This document shows, piece after piece, positions 52,514 to 60,520 of a DNA stretch of 64,000 nucleotides. The position numbers and the translations under genes are program-made. The notes under the pieces were generated by a model. The model made no database searches. It worked only from the letters and a program-made list of their open reading frames with translations, and was not told the origin of the DNA. The stretch is taken from positions 496,001-560,000 of the forward strand of contig JAHDLO010000010.1 in NCBI GenBank assembly GCA_018432235.1, read 5' to 3'. This DNA is from Clostridiaceae bacterium. GTDB taxonomy: Bacteria > Bacillota > Clostridia > Peptostreptococcales > Natronincolaceae. Within the stretch, counting starts at the first letter, position 1, and every line of letters starts with the position of its first letter.

Positions 52514-52617
52514 TAAAGCTGCAGCACAAGCCCTATCCACTGGTATGCCATGGCCTTTTGAAATCCTTTTAAGAAAAAGTCATAGTACAGTGGGTATAGG
52601 TATGTTCTGCAGCTTTT
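52514..52617. other. Long imperfect inverted repeat, candidate structured RNA
   Basis: AAAGCTGCAGCACAAG...CTATCCACTG (52515-52542) pairs with CAGTGGGTATAG...CTGCAGCTTT (52588-52616), giving nearly 28 paired bases around about 45 nt. It lies between the repressor gene and the convergent stalk-protein gene. It could be a shared terminator without a long T-run, or a small mobile element. The rest of 52407-52650 holds no gene. Confidence 0.5.
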
Positions 52618-52650
52618 ATATGGTGTACCGCAACGATTACGTCCTCCATT

Positions 52651-53268
52651 TTAATAAACAACCAAATTCCTTTGATACAGGGTTTTGTAAGCCTCCCCCT
52701 GCTTCATCTGAAATACCAGCTGGTAGGTTCCGGCAGCCTCAAAGGCGATATTATTAAAGGATACTGTTCTGATGAAGCTTCCTTCCTCCTCGGTCACCAC
52801 CACCTGATTTTCACCATCATTGTAATGAATTTCTCCCGATGGATTGAGAATGACTATACGGTAGGTATACTTGCCCTTTATAAGCCCCTCGATTTGAAGC
52901 AGACCCTTAAAGCTGTTATCATTGCCCTTTTGCAGCATTCTTAGGGTATTTGCTATGGATACGCTGCCGTCTGAATTTTCCTGAATCTCTTTAGCAATTA
53001 TCATATCGATTTCCGGCTTAATAATATTGACGGTTCTAGTGGTGGAGTTCCATTCTGCTATGGTCTTTAAGCTTTCTGAAACCTCTCGCACCGGCATCAT
53101 TGTTTTACCGAAGAAGATAACCGCAGGTATGTCGCTCTTGACCCTTTTGTTGTTCACTATGATATTTACTATAGAAAAGCCTTCATATTCTCCATTATTT
53201 GAGAAGGATATTATTGCAGTAGACAAAACCAACAGGCAGGTCAGTATTATTACCAATCGTTTCTTCAC
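52651..53268 (-). CDS. Secreted copper-amine-oxidase-like (stalk) domain protein
   Basis: The 205-aa protein starts at GTG with GGGAGG 7 nt upstream. It has a signal peptide (MKKRLVIILTCLLVLSTAIISFS), a stalk domain (GKTMMPVREVSESLKTIAEWNSTTRTVNI) and a C-terminal beta-sandwich (YTYRIVILNPSGEIHY, AAGTYQLVFQMKQG). The domain order matches the protein at 49475-50242, so the two stalk proteins flank the tailocin control region. It is likely exported; the function is unknown. Confidence 0.75.
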   Translation of the reverse strand: MKKRLVIILTCLLVLSTAIISFSNNGEYEGFSIVNIIVNNKRVKSDIPAVIFFGKTMMPVREVSESLKTIAEWNSTTRTVNIIKPEIDMIIAKEIQENSDGSVSIANTLRMLQKGNDNSFKGLLQIEGLIKGKYTYRIVILNPSGEIHYNDGENQVVVTEEEGSFIRTVSFNNIAFEAAGTYQLVFQMKQGEAYKTLYQRNLVVY

Positions 53269-53356
53269 TTATATTCCTCCCTTCTTTATTTATGTTGATA
53301 TTATGATATGTCGTTCTATATATTTATTGTCCTTCTCAATTGTATATTCTAATATT

Positions 53357-54112
53357 TTATTGGGCTGCAGTTTTTCCGCTCCAAAACCATACCAGCGAAA
53401 AGCCCATGATAAATAATACTATAACTACTGCGTCGAAATGATATGGCAGCAATGCCCTAGAGGACCCTAATATCAGCCCTGCGAAGAAGTAGGATATCAT
53501 GCCACGATGTCGTTTATATAGTCTTTCCAGGAGATTAAGCAGCAGGAATATTCCCGCCAGACTTCCCAGGCCGAAAACCAGCAGTTTACTAATGGCCAGC
53601 TCCTTAACATAGAAAAGTATCGTATCGTATAAGCCCATTAAAATCAGAACCGAGCTTCCGGGGATTCCGGGAATAATCATGGCAGCACTGGCTATCGCAC
53701 CCCCCACGAATAATACTATAAGGTTGACATCCTCGCCTGCCGTCATGACATTAATCGGCTCTCCCACCATAAAAAAGCCCACTGCCAGTCCTATCAATAA
53801 ATAGGTCAAATGCTTGGTGTCCAGCTTGGGGCAGCTATTTAGCACGGCTCTAATGGAGGCCAATAAACAGCCTAATAGAAAGGCCGCTGTTGCATCCCGA
53901 TAATTTTCAAATACAAAGGCAAAGGCCAAGCCGCCAAGAAAAATACCTACTATGGCGCCAATCAATAGTGGAATATATGGCTTTATTCTAAGCCTTACCA
54001 AGTCCTTAACCATTTGCTCGTATATCCCTAATATTACAAAAACAGTTCCGCCACTCATGCCCGGTAGTACTATTACAAATCCTGCTACTAATCCTTGTAT
54101 TAAAAGTTCCAT
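53357..54112 (-). CDS. DUF368 membrane protein, probable polyprenyl-phosphate translocase (PopT type)
   Basis: The 251-aa protein has about eight hydrophobic helices and the repeated conserved motifs VLPGMSGGT and IIPGIPGSS typical of DUF368. Members have been shown to recycle undecaprenyl phosphate across the membrane for wall synthesis. It is monocistronic, with a terminator hairpin upstream separating it from the symporter gene. Confidence 0.85.
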   Translation of the reverse strand: MELLIQGLVAGFVIVLPGMSGGTVFVILGIYEQMVKDLVRLRIKPYIPLLIGAIVGIFLGGLAFAFVFENYRDATAAFLLGCLLASIRAVLNSCPKLDTKHLTYLLIGLAVGFFMVGEPINVMTAGEDVNLIVLFVGGAIASAAMIIPGIPGSSVLILMGLYDTILFYVKELAISKLLVFGLGSLAGIFLLLNLLERLYKRHRGMISYFFAGLILGSSRALLPYHFDAVVIVLFIMGFSLVWFWSGKTAAQ

Positions 54113-54243
54113 GGCTCCTCCACCTGTATATCTATTTTTGTCATATATTTAATTTGCCCATATATTGTAGTGTATTTCAATATTTGTTTGGTAAATTCCT
54201 CCTTACTTTTTCTTAAAAAAGTATAAAAAGATTATAAAGGCCA

Positions 54244-54281
54244 GAAGAAAAGCCTCGACCATGGAAATAGGTCAAGGCTAG
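54244..54281 (-). terminator. Terminator downstream of the dicarboxylate symporter
   Basis: Leftward AGCCTTGACC pairs with GGTCGAGGCT over 9 nt and is followed by TTTTC. A second hairpin, GTATGG/CCATAC at 54303-54341, has its T-run on the rightward strand. Confidence 0.75.
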
Positions 54282-54353
54282 GTTAGTCATATAAACCGTT
54301 GGGAAGAATGTATGGCATCCATACGGGCTTCTTCTTTTTTTCAATTCACTATT

Positions 54354-55595
54354 TTATTCGTTATCCTCTTCCTCCATCTTATGCACCAGCTCTGTAAGCC
54401 CTATATTCAGCTCTCCCTCTGTGGCCGATACAGCAACTGCAACCGCCGCATCTCCAACCACATTGACAGTGGTCCTTGCCATATCCAGTACCCGGTCTAT
54501 ACCTGCAATCAAGGCTGATCCCTCCAATGGCAAGCCAACGGAGGTTAATACCATTGTCAGCATAATAAATCCTGCTCCGGGAACTCCTGCCGTCCCTATG
54601 GAGGCTAGAGTGGCCGTCAAAACTATAGTAAGCTGCTGACCAATCGTTAGGCTTAAACCCAGGGCCTGTGCTACAAACAGCGCGCATACCCCTTGATATA
54701 GTGCCGTTCCATCCATATTTATCGTAGCCCCAAGCGGTAAAACAAAGCTGCATATCCCTCTGGGCACCCCAAGATTTTCTCTGGCTGCTTTTATAGTTAC
54801 CGGTAGAGTTCCCGCACTGCTGGAGGTACTAAAGGCCACCGAAGCAGCAGGTGCAATTCCTTTAAAGAAGCTAATGGGATTCATTTTTGCAAAGCCTTTG
54901 ACCAATGATGAATAAACGATTGCCATATGCAGGATACAGCCTATATAAACCGTCAATATCACCTTCGCCAGTGGTATCAGCACTGAAGGGCCATTCACTG
55001 CCACCACCGGAACGATCAGCGCAAACACCCCGATAGGCGCAAAGCTCATAACGATGGCCGTAAACTTATACATGATTTCTGCAAGACTGTCAAAAAAGCT
55101 GAGAAAGGGTTTGCCCTTTTCACCTATTGTAGTTATCCCTATACCTAAAAACAATGCAAATACAATGATTTGAAGCATATTCCCCTGAACCAGTGCATTT
55201 AATGGGTTGCTCGGTATCATTCCCAGCAGAGTGTCTGTCAATAGCGGTGTTTGTGCTGCTTCTACTGTTACATTTGTAGGAATGCTTAAGCCTGCTCCTG
55301 GATTTACGATATTAGCCAGCAGCAATCCAAGAAAAACAGCTACGGCTGTAGTCCCAAGATAGAAGGCTACTGTCTTTCCTCCTATTCTGCCAAGCTTTTT
55401 CACATCTCCCATACTGGCTGCCCCTACTATTAATGAAGAGAATACCAGAGGAACGATAATCATACGGATCAGATTTAAAAACAGGGTTCCGAAGGGTGCT
55501 ATATAGGTTCGTGCTATTTCTGGCGAACCCCCCAGCATAAGACCGATAATAATACCTGCTAAAAGACCGATTAATATTTTTGTGGTTAGCTTCAT
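54354..55595 (-). CDS. Dicarboxylate/amino acid:cation symporter (DAACS/GltP family)
   Basis: The 413-aa membrane protein has the family signatures FSTSSSAGTLPVTIKA, LPLGATINMDGTALYQG and GVPGAGFIMLTMVL. It imports glutamate, aspartate or C4-dicarboxylates with sodium or protons. GGGGGAGGATTG precedes the ATG at 55595. The leader contains four TTAAAGTA words. Confidence 0.93.
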   Translation of the reverse strand: MKLTTKILIGLLAGIIIGLMLGGSPEIARTYIAPFGTLFLNLIRMIIVPLVFSSLIVGAASMGDVKKLGRIGGKTVAFYLGTTAVAVFLGLLLANIVNPGAGLSIPTNVTVEAAQTPLLTDTLLGMIPSNPLNALVQGNMLQIIVFALFLGIGITTIGEKGKPFLSFFDSLAEIMYKFTAIVMSFAPIGVFALIVPVVAVNGPSVLIPLAKVILTVYIGCILHMAIVYSSLVKGFAKMNPISFFKGIAPAASVAFSTSSSAGTLPVTIKAARENLGVPRGICSFVLPLGATINMDGTALYQGVCALFVAQALGLSLTIGQQLTIVLTATLASIGTAGVPGAGFIMLTMVLTSVGLPLEGSALIAGIDRVLDMARTTVNVVGDAAVAVAVSATEGELNIGLTELVHKMEEEDNE

Positions 55596-55647
55596 TCAAT
55601 CCTCCCCCTTAATTTAAATTTAAAGCTAAAGTGCTCCTCTCCTTAAG

Positions 55648-55691
55648 TTAAAGTAGGTTAAAGTAAATCTTAAAGTAAAAATGTTAAAGTA
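55648..55691. repeat. Four TTAAAGTA repeats in the symporter leader
   Basis: TTAAAGTA occurs at 55648, 55658, 55670 and 55684, with steps of 10, 12 and 14 bp. On the leftward strand they read TACTTTAA, 50-100 nt before the start codon. They may be regulator sites. The rest of 55596-56222 has a hairpin with T-run at 55858-55892 (AAATCCT/AGGATTT) and no gene I can support. Confidence 0.45.
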
Positions 55692-56222
55692 GAGGGCGCA
55701 TCTTAATGTAATTCTATGAGTAACCCAGACTTCTTTATGTCGATTTTTAACAGATTGCATTAAATACAGATTAAATGTTGGCTTTTCAACATTTACCTGT
55801 GAAACTATTTCTGGTGTGTGTTTTTATGTATCGTGGTATATAGAAAATAATGAAAGGAAATCCTCCAGAAATAGAATTTTGTCGAAGGATTTTTTTGACG
55901 TACGCCTCTTTCGAGTCATTTAGTTGGACTTTGGGTAGGCTTTCAAAACGGCGCTATACTAAAATTTATGCCGGAGTGGACAAATTATACCTGAAATTTA
56001 TTTTAGCGGCTTAGAATTGATTTTAGAGAGGGCAAATGAATTAATGATTAGTGAATAGTGTAGTGAGTAGTGAAAATCTTAAATGATATGGTACGCCTTT
56101 GAAAGTAAAGATTTCATTGCTTTAGGATGAGGGTTTCAAAACATTAGTTATTCACGAAGGGTTTTAACTATTAACTGCTTTGGTATATAATCTAATAAAA
56201 GACCTACGAAGGAAGGTGCTCT

Positions 56223-56810
56223 ATGAAAAATAGAATTCATTATAATTCACCGGTAATACTGACCTATACCATCATATCCTTTATCGCCTTAGGACTGGGT
56301 TATGTATCCGATCATCAGATAACAAGAATGCTTTTCTCTGTTTATAGAAGCTCCATGGCGGACCCCTTGTTTTATTTTCGACTGCTGGGGCATGCCATTG
56401 GCCATATTGACTGGCGGCACTATGCCAGTAATTTTATGATGCTGCTGATTATTGGGCCGATATTGGAGGAAAAGTATGGCTCTAAAAGGCTTTTTTCAAT
56501 GATGGTTATTACAGCGCTGGTTACAGGGGTGCTAAATCTCTTACTCTTTGAAACGGCTTTACTGGGTGCCAGCGGAGTCGTGTTTATGCTGATACTATTA
56601 AGCTCCTTTGTCAATACAGAGAAGGGGAAAATTCCTCTAACCTTTATTCTAGTAATAATCATCTATATCGGTGGAGAGATCTTCAATGCTGTAATGATAC
56701 AGGACAACATTTCTAGGCTCACCCATATCGTCGGCGGCATATGCGGTGGTGTCTTTGGCTATGGCCTTTATAATGGTGGGACTAATAGTAAGATTGAGCA
56801 AAATTATTAG
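56223..56810 (+). CDS. Rhomboid-family intramembrane serine protease
   Basis: The 195-aa protein has six hydrophobic segments, the HYASNFMML motif (oxyanion-side His/Asn), the catalytic serine in GASGVVF and the catalytic His in THIVGG. Rhomboids cut membrane helices. GAAGGAAGG precedes the ATG and a TATAAT is about 30 nt upstream. Confidence 0.87.
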   Translation: MKNRIHYNSPVILTYTIISFIALGLGYVSDHQITRMLFSVYRSSMADPLFYFRLLGHAIGHIDWRHYASNFMMLLIIGPILEEKYGSKRLFSMMVITALVTGVLNLLLFETALLGASGVVFMLILLSSFVNTEKGKIPLTFILVIIIYIGGEIFNAVMIQDNISRLTHIVGGICGGVFGYGLYNGGTNSKIEQNY

Positions 56811-56886
56811 AGCAAAAGCTTGGAATATATGTAAAAACCATTTGTTATGATACAATAATCTTAAGAACAAAGGGAGGATGAGGCTC

Positions 56887-57099
56887 ATGAATCTTAAAGA
56901 CTTAAGATGGAGGCAAAGATACGAAAATCTTACTAAGGCATATAAGCAATTTGAAGCAGCAATTAATGATTTTGATAAATTATCTCCATTAGAAAAAGAG
57001 GGCTTAATACAAAGGTTTGAGTATACCTTTGATTTATCCTGTAAGAGCTTAAAGCAACACATAGATGAAAATGCTTTAGTACTCTATTCCCGACACTAA
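56887..57099 (+). pseudogene. Truncated HI0074-like nucleotidyltransferase substrate-binding protein
   Basis: The 70-aa product (MNLKDLRWRQRYENLTKAYKQFEAAIN, LIQRFEYTFDLSCKSLKQHIDENA) matches the first half of HI0074-family proteins, normally about 130-140 aa and paired with a minimal nucleotidyltransferase (MNT). The usual SPRDVIREAF part is missing and no MNT gene follows, so this is a remnant of a toxin-antitoxin-like pair. GGAGG lies 9 nt before the ATG at 56887. Confidence 0.7.
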
Positions 57100-57113
57100 T
57101 ATGCAGGAAATGC

Positions 57114-57160
57114 AAAAGCCTCCATTGGGTTTATCCGTATACCCTATCAGGAGGCTTCCT
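57114..57160. terminator. Terminator between convergent genes
   Basis: AAAAGCCTCC pairs with GGAGGCTT, with an inner TGGGT/ACCC stem, and is followed by CCTTTAT. Confidence 0.65.
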
Positions 57161-57171
57161 TTATGGTCTAT

Positions 57172-57558
57172 TTATTTTGTCTTTGTGTAATTCTTACTCT
57201 TTACTACCAGCTGGATAGCACTAATATCGCCCTTTAATTCGCTAAGAATTTCTTTGTGTTGTCGTTCATTTACCTGAGCCAGATTTTCTATAGCCTCGAA
57301 GGCTTCTGTGACCTTATCGTCTAATTTTTCCTGACCTAGCTCCAGCTTATCTAATCTAATCTCTACCTTGTCTAATCGGCTCTCTACCCTGTCTAATTGA
57401 CCCTCTACCTTGTCTAATCGGCCCTCTATCCTGTCAACTCTATCATCCAATTTGTCAAACCTCTGATTAGTCTCTGTCTTAAATTCCGTCATTTCCGTCT
57501 TGAATTCAATAAATTCAATATACAGCTTTTCCAGTAAGTCAAAGACTTTATCATCCAT
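57172..57558 (-). CDS. Coiled-coil protein with 7-residue repeats
   Basis: The 128-aa protein is nearly all heptad coiled coil, with the unit DRVExRLDKVE repeated several times (about residues 35-75). The DNA repeats with it (TCTAATC-type 21-bp units). ATG 57558 has GAGGTG 7 nt upstream. Similar small coiled-coil proteins are common in Clostridia; the function is unknown. It has no signal peptide. Confidence 0.65.
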   Translation of the reverse strand: MDDKVFDLLEKLYIEFIEFKTEMTEFKTETNQRFDKLDDRVDRIEGRLDKVEGQLDRVESRLDKVEIRLDKLELGQEKLDDKVTEAFEAIENLAQVNERQHKEILSELKGDISAIQLVVKSKNYTKTK

Positions 57559-57671
57559 ACAGCCACACCTCAATTCATACCTTATATTGATAGTATAGCA
57601 TTTATGGTTGCTATGGACAACAAAATTTTACCACCATTAAAGAAAAATATTTTGTTACATTTCAGCGTTAG

Positions 57672-58109
57672 CTATCCAGCAATATACTTAGGTAGCTCCA
57701 TGTCTATTTTCATAATATGGTTCACCAGCCAGTTCATCAGAAATTCTGTTAAATTAATAGATATTTCGTCCTGTTGACTGTCTATATCCTTTGCACCAAC
57801 TTGATTTACCTTGTCTATGAAATCGCTGTGCTCCTTCTTATGCTTTTTGAAGTAATCCCAGAACAAGGCCAGCTCCTTGTCGTCCTTGATGTCAGCCATA
57901 TGCGCCTTCATCATCTGCTCCTCTACCCTAAAGTGCGCTACAGTATAGTCCTTTAGTTCACTTATTATCTCCATTATTCTGTCATAATTATCGTAGCTCA
58001 GCTGAGCTAAAATCTCTTCCTTCAGGGTATTGGTCAAATTGACCAGGTGCTTATGCTGAGCATCCACCTCCTCAATACCGGTTTCCAAGCTTGATTGCCA
58101 TTCCAACAT
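57672..58109 (-). CDS. Bacteriohemerythrin, copy 1
   Basis: The 145-aa oxygen-binding four-helix protein has the di-iron ligands in DAQHKH, HFRVEE, HKKEHSDF and NHIMKID. It probably senses, stores or removes oxygen in this anaerobe. ATG 58109 is chosen for its spacing of 8 nt from GGAGG. It lies 29 nt downstream of a paralogue, with which it forms an operon. Confidence 0.88.
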   Translation of the reverse strand: MLEWQSSLETGIEEVDAQHKHLVNLTNTLKEEILAQLSYDNYDRIMEIISELKDYTVAHFRVEEQMMKAHMADIKDDKELALFWDYFKKHKKEHSDFIDKVNQVGAKDIDSQQDEISINLTEFLMNWLVNHIMKIDMELPKYIAG

Positions 58110-58138
58110 TTTCATATCCTCCCTTTTCCCCAAACAGT

Positions 58139-58534
58139 TTACCAAAATGCTTTTAAATGCTCCGCCATTGCCCTGTCATCCTCATCAATGTGCTTTGCAA
58201 GCCATTCAATGACTAAAAGCTTTATACTATCCAAAGTCTCATTGTCCACAGTTTTCTTTTGAAGCGCCAGGCTGATATCATAAATCTGATTGACCAAATA
58301 TGTATGCTTTTGTCGGTGCTCCTTGAAGCCAGAATAATGCGCATTGATCATGGCAGCCTCTTCAATGCTGAAATGCTCGCTTACATACGATACCAGAAAG
58401 CTGAAGCCCTCCTTGATAGCCCTATCATCAGTTGTATCCAAAGATAGGATTTCCCCTACCTTTGCATATATGTTTTTGTGCTGTTGGTCAATTTCCTCGA
58501 TGCCTGTTGCAAGGCCTTCATCCCACCACAACAT
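58139..58534 (-). CDS. Bacteriohemerythrin, copy 2
   Basis: The 131-aa protein is a paralogue of copy 1 and has all di-iron ligands: DQQHKN, HFSIEE, HRQKHTY and KHIDEDD. GGGGG precedes the ATG. First gene of the two-gene operon. Confidence 0.88.
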   Translation of the reverse strand: MLWWDEGLATGIEEIDQQHKNIYAKVGEILSLDTTDDRAIKEGFSFLVSYVSEHFSIEEAAMINAHYSGFKEHRQKHTYLVNQIYDISLALQKKTVDNETLDSIKLLVIEWLAKHIDEDDRAMAEHLKAFW

Positions 58535-58619
58535 GCTTACATCCCCCTTGTTAATTATAAAATAGTTCTTTAGTCTCAGTATACCCTGTATCTATTCGCC
58601 AAACCATGACAAAAAACCT

Positions 58620-59429
58620 CTAATTTCCCTTGTCAGCGGGGACGGTTCTTTTTGACAATACTTTTCTTACAGTTTCCCTATTAATGCCGGTAGCTTCTGA
58701 GATTTTTCTTGAGGATAGATTGAATTTAGATTTCAAATCAGCAACTAGTATATCTCTTATTCCTCTATTCTGAGGTTTTTGCAAATCTTTATTGATTAAT
58801 TTGTTGTCTGAAAGATAGCATTTCACATATTCCTTTATCGCTTCATTTAACTCAAAATCTTCTTCTTCAATATCAAGAAAACTAATACCTTCTTCTTTAG
58901 AACTAAAATCTTTAAATAGTCTACAGGCATCACGGCGACTTTCAGAAAAAATATCCAGTATCACAGAGGCATCTACCAGCTGACTGCATTCCCCTTCAAC
59001 ATATGTACCATAGCTACTCCATTTGTAATTCTCCTGGTGACAAATTTTAGCCTTTTCAGGATTTTTATGTATATATCTCAATGCCGACAGTAAATAAGCA
59101 TCATTTTCTATTTCTTCACTTTTATAGCGATCCTGAAACACATGACCAACCCTTTCGTGCTTGTGATTATAGTATTGGGCATAGCTTACACCTATCCTTT
59201 TCATTGCCCTCTCGATTGGCTCTGCTTCCTCTTTTATTACCAAATGCACATGGTTGTCCATTATACAATATCCATATAAGGTATATTCTCCATTTCTTTT
59301 TTTATCCAATAATGTGTCCATATATCTCTCTTTATCTTCATCCATCTTGAATATAGCTTTTCTCTCGTTGCCCCTTACCATTATGTGATAGATTCCAGTA
59401 GTACTCTTCTGTCTCGCATGTCTTGGCAT
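58620..59429 (-). CDS. REP-associated tyrosine transposase (RAYT, Y1_Tnp family)
   Basis: The 269-aa protein has the opening MPRHARQKSTTGIYHIMVRGNERKAIF, the metal-binding HUH motif His60-Val-His62 (MDNHVHLV), a candidate catalytic tyrosine in SYAQYYNHKH (83-87) and the conserved GHVFQDRYKS. A C-terminal helix-turn-helix (FNLSSRKISEATGINRETVRKVL) follows. Related RAYTs bind and cut REP palindromes. The last nine or so codons (RTVPADKGN) are encoded by a repeat copy, so gene and repeat are physically fused. Confidence 0.9.
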   Translation of the reverse strand: MPRHARQKSTTGIYHIMVRGNERKAIFKMDEDKERYMDTLLDKKRNGEYTLYGYCIMDNHVHLVIKEEAEPIERAMKRIGVSYAQYYNHKHERVGHVFQDRYKSEEIENDAYLLSALRYIHKNPEKAKICHQENYKWSSYGTYVEGECSQLVDASVILDIFSESRRDACRLFKDFSSKEEGISFLDIEEEDFELNEAIKEYVKCYLSDNKLINKDLQKPQNRGIRDILVADLKSKFNLSSRKISEATGINRETVRKVLSKRTVPADKGN

Positions 59430-59516
59430 AGTCTATCCCCCTTCCTTTATTCCAGTTTATACCAGTTGTTTTTTACTGTCAACTTATGTTGTCAACAAGA
59501 ACCGTCCCCGCTGGCA
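58631..59516. mobile_element. RAYT gene bounded by inverted GGGACGGTTC palindromes
   Basis: The left copy (58631-58657; GGGACGGTTCTTTTTGACA) and right copy (59489-59516; GAACCGTCCCCGCTGGCA) face each other and enclose the transposase gene, a unit of about 886 bp. Whether it still moves is unknown; many RAYTs are immobile housekeeping genes. Confidence 0.65.
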
Positions 59517-59528
59517 CTTTGGAAAGCA

Positions 59529-59571
59529 AAAAGCTGCTTTAGGCCTTGAGATTCACCTAAGAACAGCTTTA
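59529..59571 (-). terminator. Terminator after the zinc-ribbon gene
   Basis: Leftward AAAGCTG and CTTAGG pair with CCTAA and CAGCTTT and are followed by TTGCTTT. Confidence 0.65.
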
Positions 59572-59626
59572 AGCATTACCAAATTATTCTATTCTGTATC
59601 ATTACTGTCTATATTAGCGGAATTAA

Positions 59627-59655
59627 TTGTCAGCTGGAACCGTCCCCGCTGGCAA
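59627..59655. repeat. RAYT/REP-type palindrome copy
   Basis: TTGTCAGC...GGAACCGTCCCCGCTGGCAA, the same orientation as the right border of the RAYT unit. It abuts the stop of the gene at 59659. Confidence 0.8.
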
Positions 59656-59658
59656 GGT

Positions 59659-59904
59659 TTATAAAATCTTTTGTAGCTTAATTGGCTCGAAGGGTTTCAT
59701 TACCCTATTCTTTTCCTCGTCCATATATAAAATATGTACCATGTTGTCTCTAACCTTCATAACTCTACCCTTAAGCTTTGTTCCAATAACGTTCACCGGT
59801 GCATTTACCACAAGTTTTTTTATACTTTGTGATTGACAGAAACTACATCCCTCATTAAAGCTATCGATTCTTCTACAATCTGCGCAGTAACTAAGATTAT
59901 CCAT
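59659..59904 (-). CDS. Small zinc-ribbon protein, unknown function
   Basis: The 81-aa protein has two CxxC pairs (YCADC and CSFCQS) at the N terminus, expected to bind one zinc. A small beta-type domain follows (GRVMKVRDNMVHILYMDEEKNRVMKPFEP). I do not recognise a family. A terminator lies downstream beyond a REP copy. Confidence 0.65.
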   Translation of the reverse strand: MDNLSYCADCRRIDSFNEGCSFCQSQSIKKLVVNAPVNVIGTKLKGRVMKVRDNMVHILYMDEEKNRVMKPFEPIKLQKIL

Positions 59905-60015
59905 TCATATGCCCCCATTTTCCGAAATATTTACGGCTGTTGTCTAACTTTTACAGCCATACTATCTATATTATGGAAAATTTAGAAAATTCCTTCTTTT
60001 AGACGAAACATTTTT

Positions 60016-60282
60016 CTATTTTATTTTTTCTGCCCATAGCTGCACACCAGATTGATACAGCATAAAGCCACTGGGTGTATCCTGACTATCATATTCAATT
60101 GCTATGCCAAAGGATGTCGACTCATAATATTGTTCTGTTACTGAATCTAGCTCTATGGCTGGCTGACCCTCGCCCTGAAGCATTAGCTTACCGTCCTCAA
60201 CAAAAATATCTATCACAAGCATATCTTTTATTTCATAGGTGCCAACGTATTTATTTAATTGCTCCTCGGAAACCGTTATGTG
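60016..60282 (-). pseudogene. Remnant of a serine hydrolase C-terminal domain (DUF3471-like)
   Basis: Frame reading TVSEEQLNKYVGTYEIKDML then VIDIFVEDGKLMLQGEGQPAIELD and FMLYQSGVQLWAEKIK matches the C-terminal beta domain of beta-lactamase-like serine hydrolases (GTYE..., GKL.LQ..GQP..., ...QGG). The catalytic domain that should precede it is absent: the frame runs straight into REP copies at 60283 and soon meets a stop. A short ATG-started form (60016-60222, 68 aa) could still be made. Confidence 0.55.
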
Positions 60283-60445
60283 TGTCAGTTGGGACGGTTC
60301 TTTTTGACAACCACGGGTATATCCCTGTCAGTTGGGACGGTTCTTTTTGACAACTATGGCTATATCCCTATTAGGTGTCAGTAAAATTGTCAATAGGAAC
60401 CGTCCCAATTGGCACGATTGTCAAAAAGAACCGTCCCCATTGACA
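60283..60445. repeat. Array of four RAYT/REP palindromes
   Basis: Two direct copies (60283-60310, 60326-60353), identical over 28 bp and 43 bp apart with similar spacers, are followed by two inverted copies (60387-60415, 60418-60445). The core is GGGACGGTTCTTTTTGACA. The region between 60223 and 60520 has no other feature. Confidence 0.9.
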
Positions 60446-60520
60446 TTTTTTACAAAATTTGTATTTATCCAGTCATTAATGCTATAATAATATTATCAAG
60501 AGGATGTTAGGAGGACTCAT

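Noticed and set aside
57172..57470. A CRISPR-like array in the region with 21-bp repeats
   Set aside because: The repeats are contiguous coding heptads with no spacers.
60283..60445. A CRISPR array of short repeats
   Set aside because: Repeats alternate orientation, are palindromic throughout and match the dispersed RAYT family; there are no unique spacers or cas genes.
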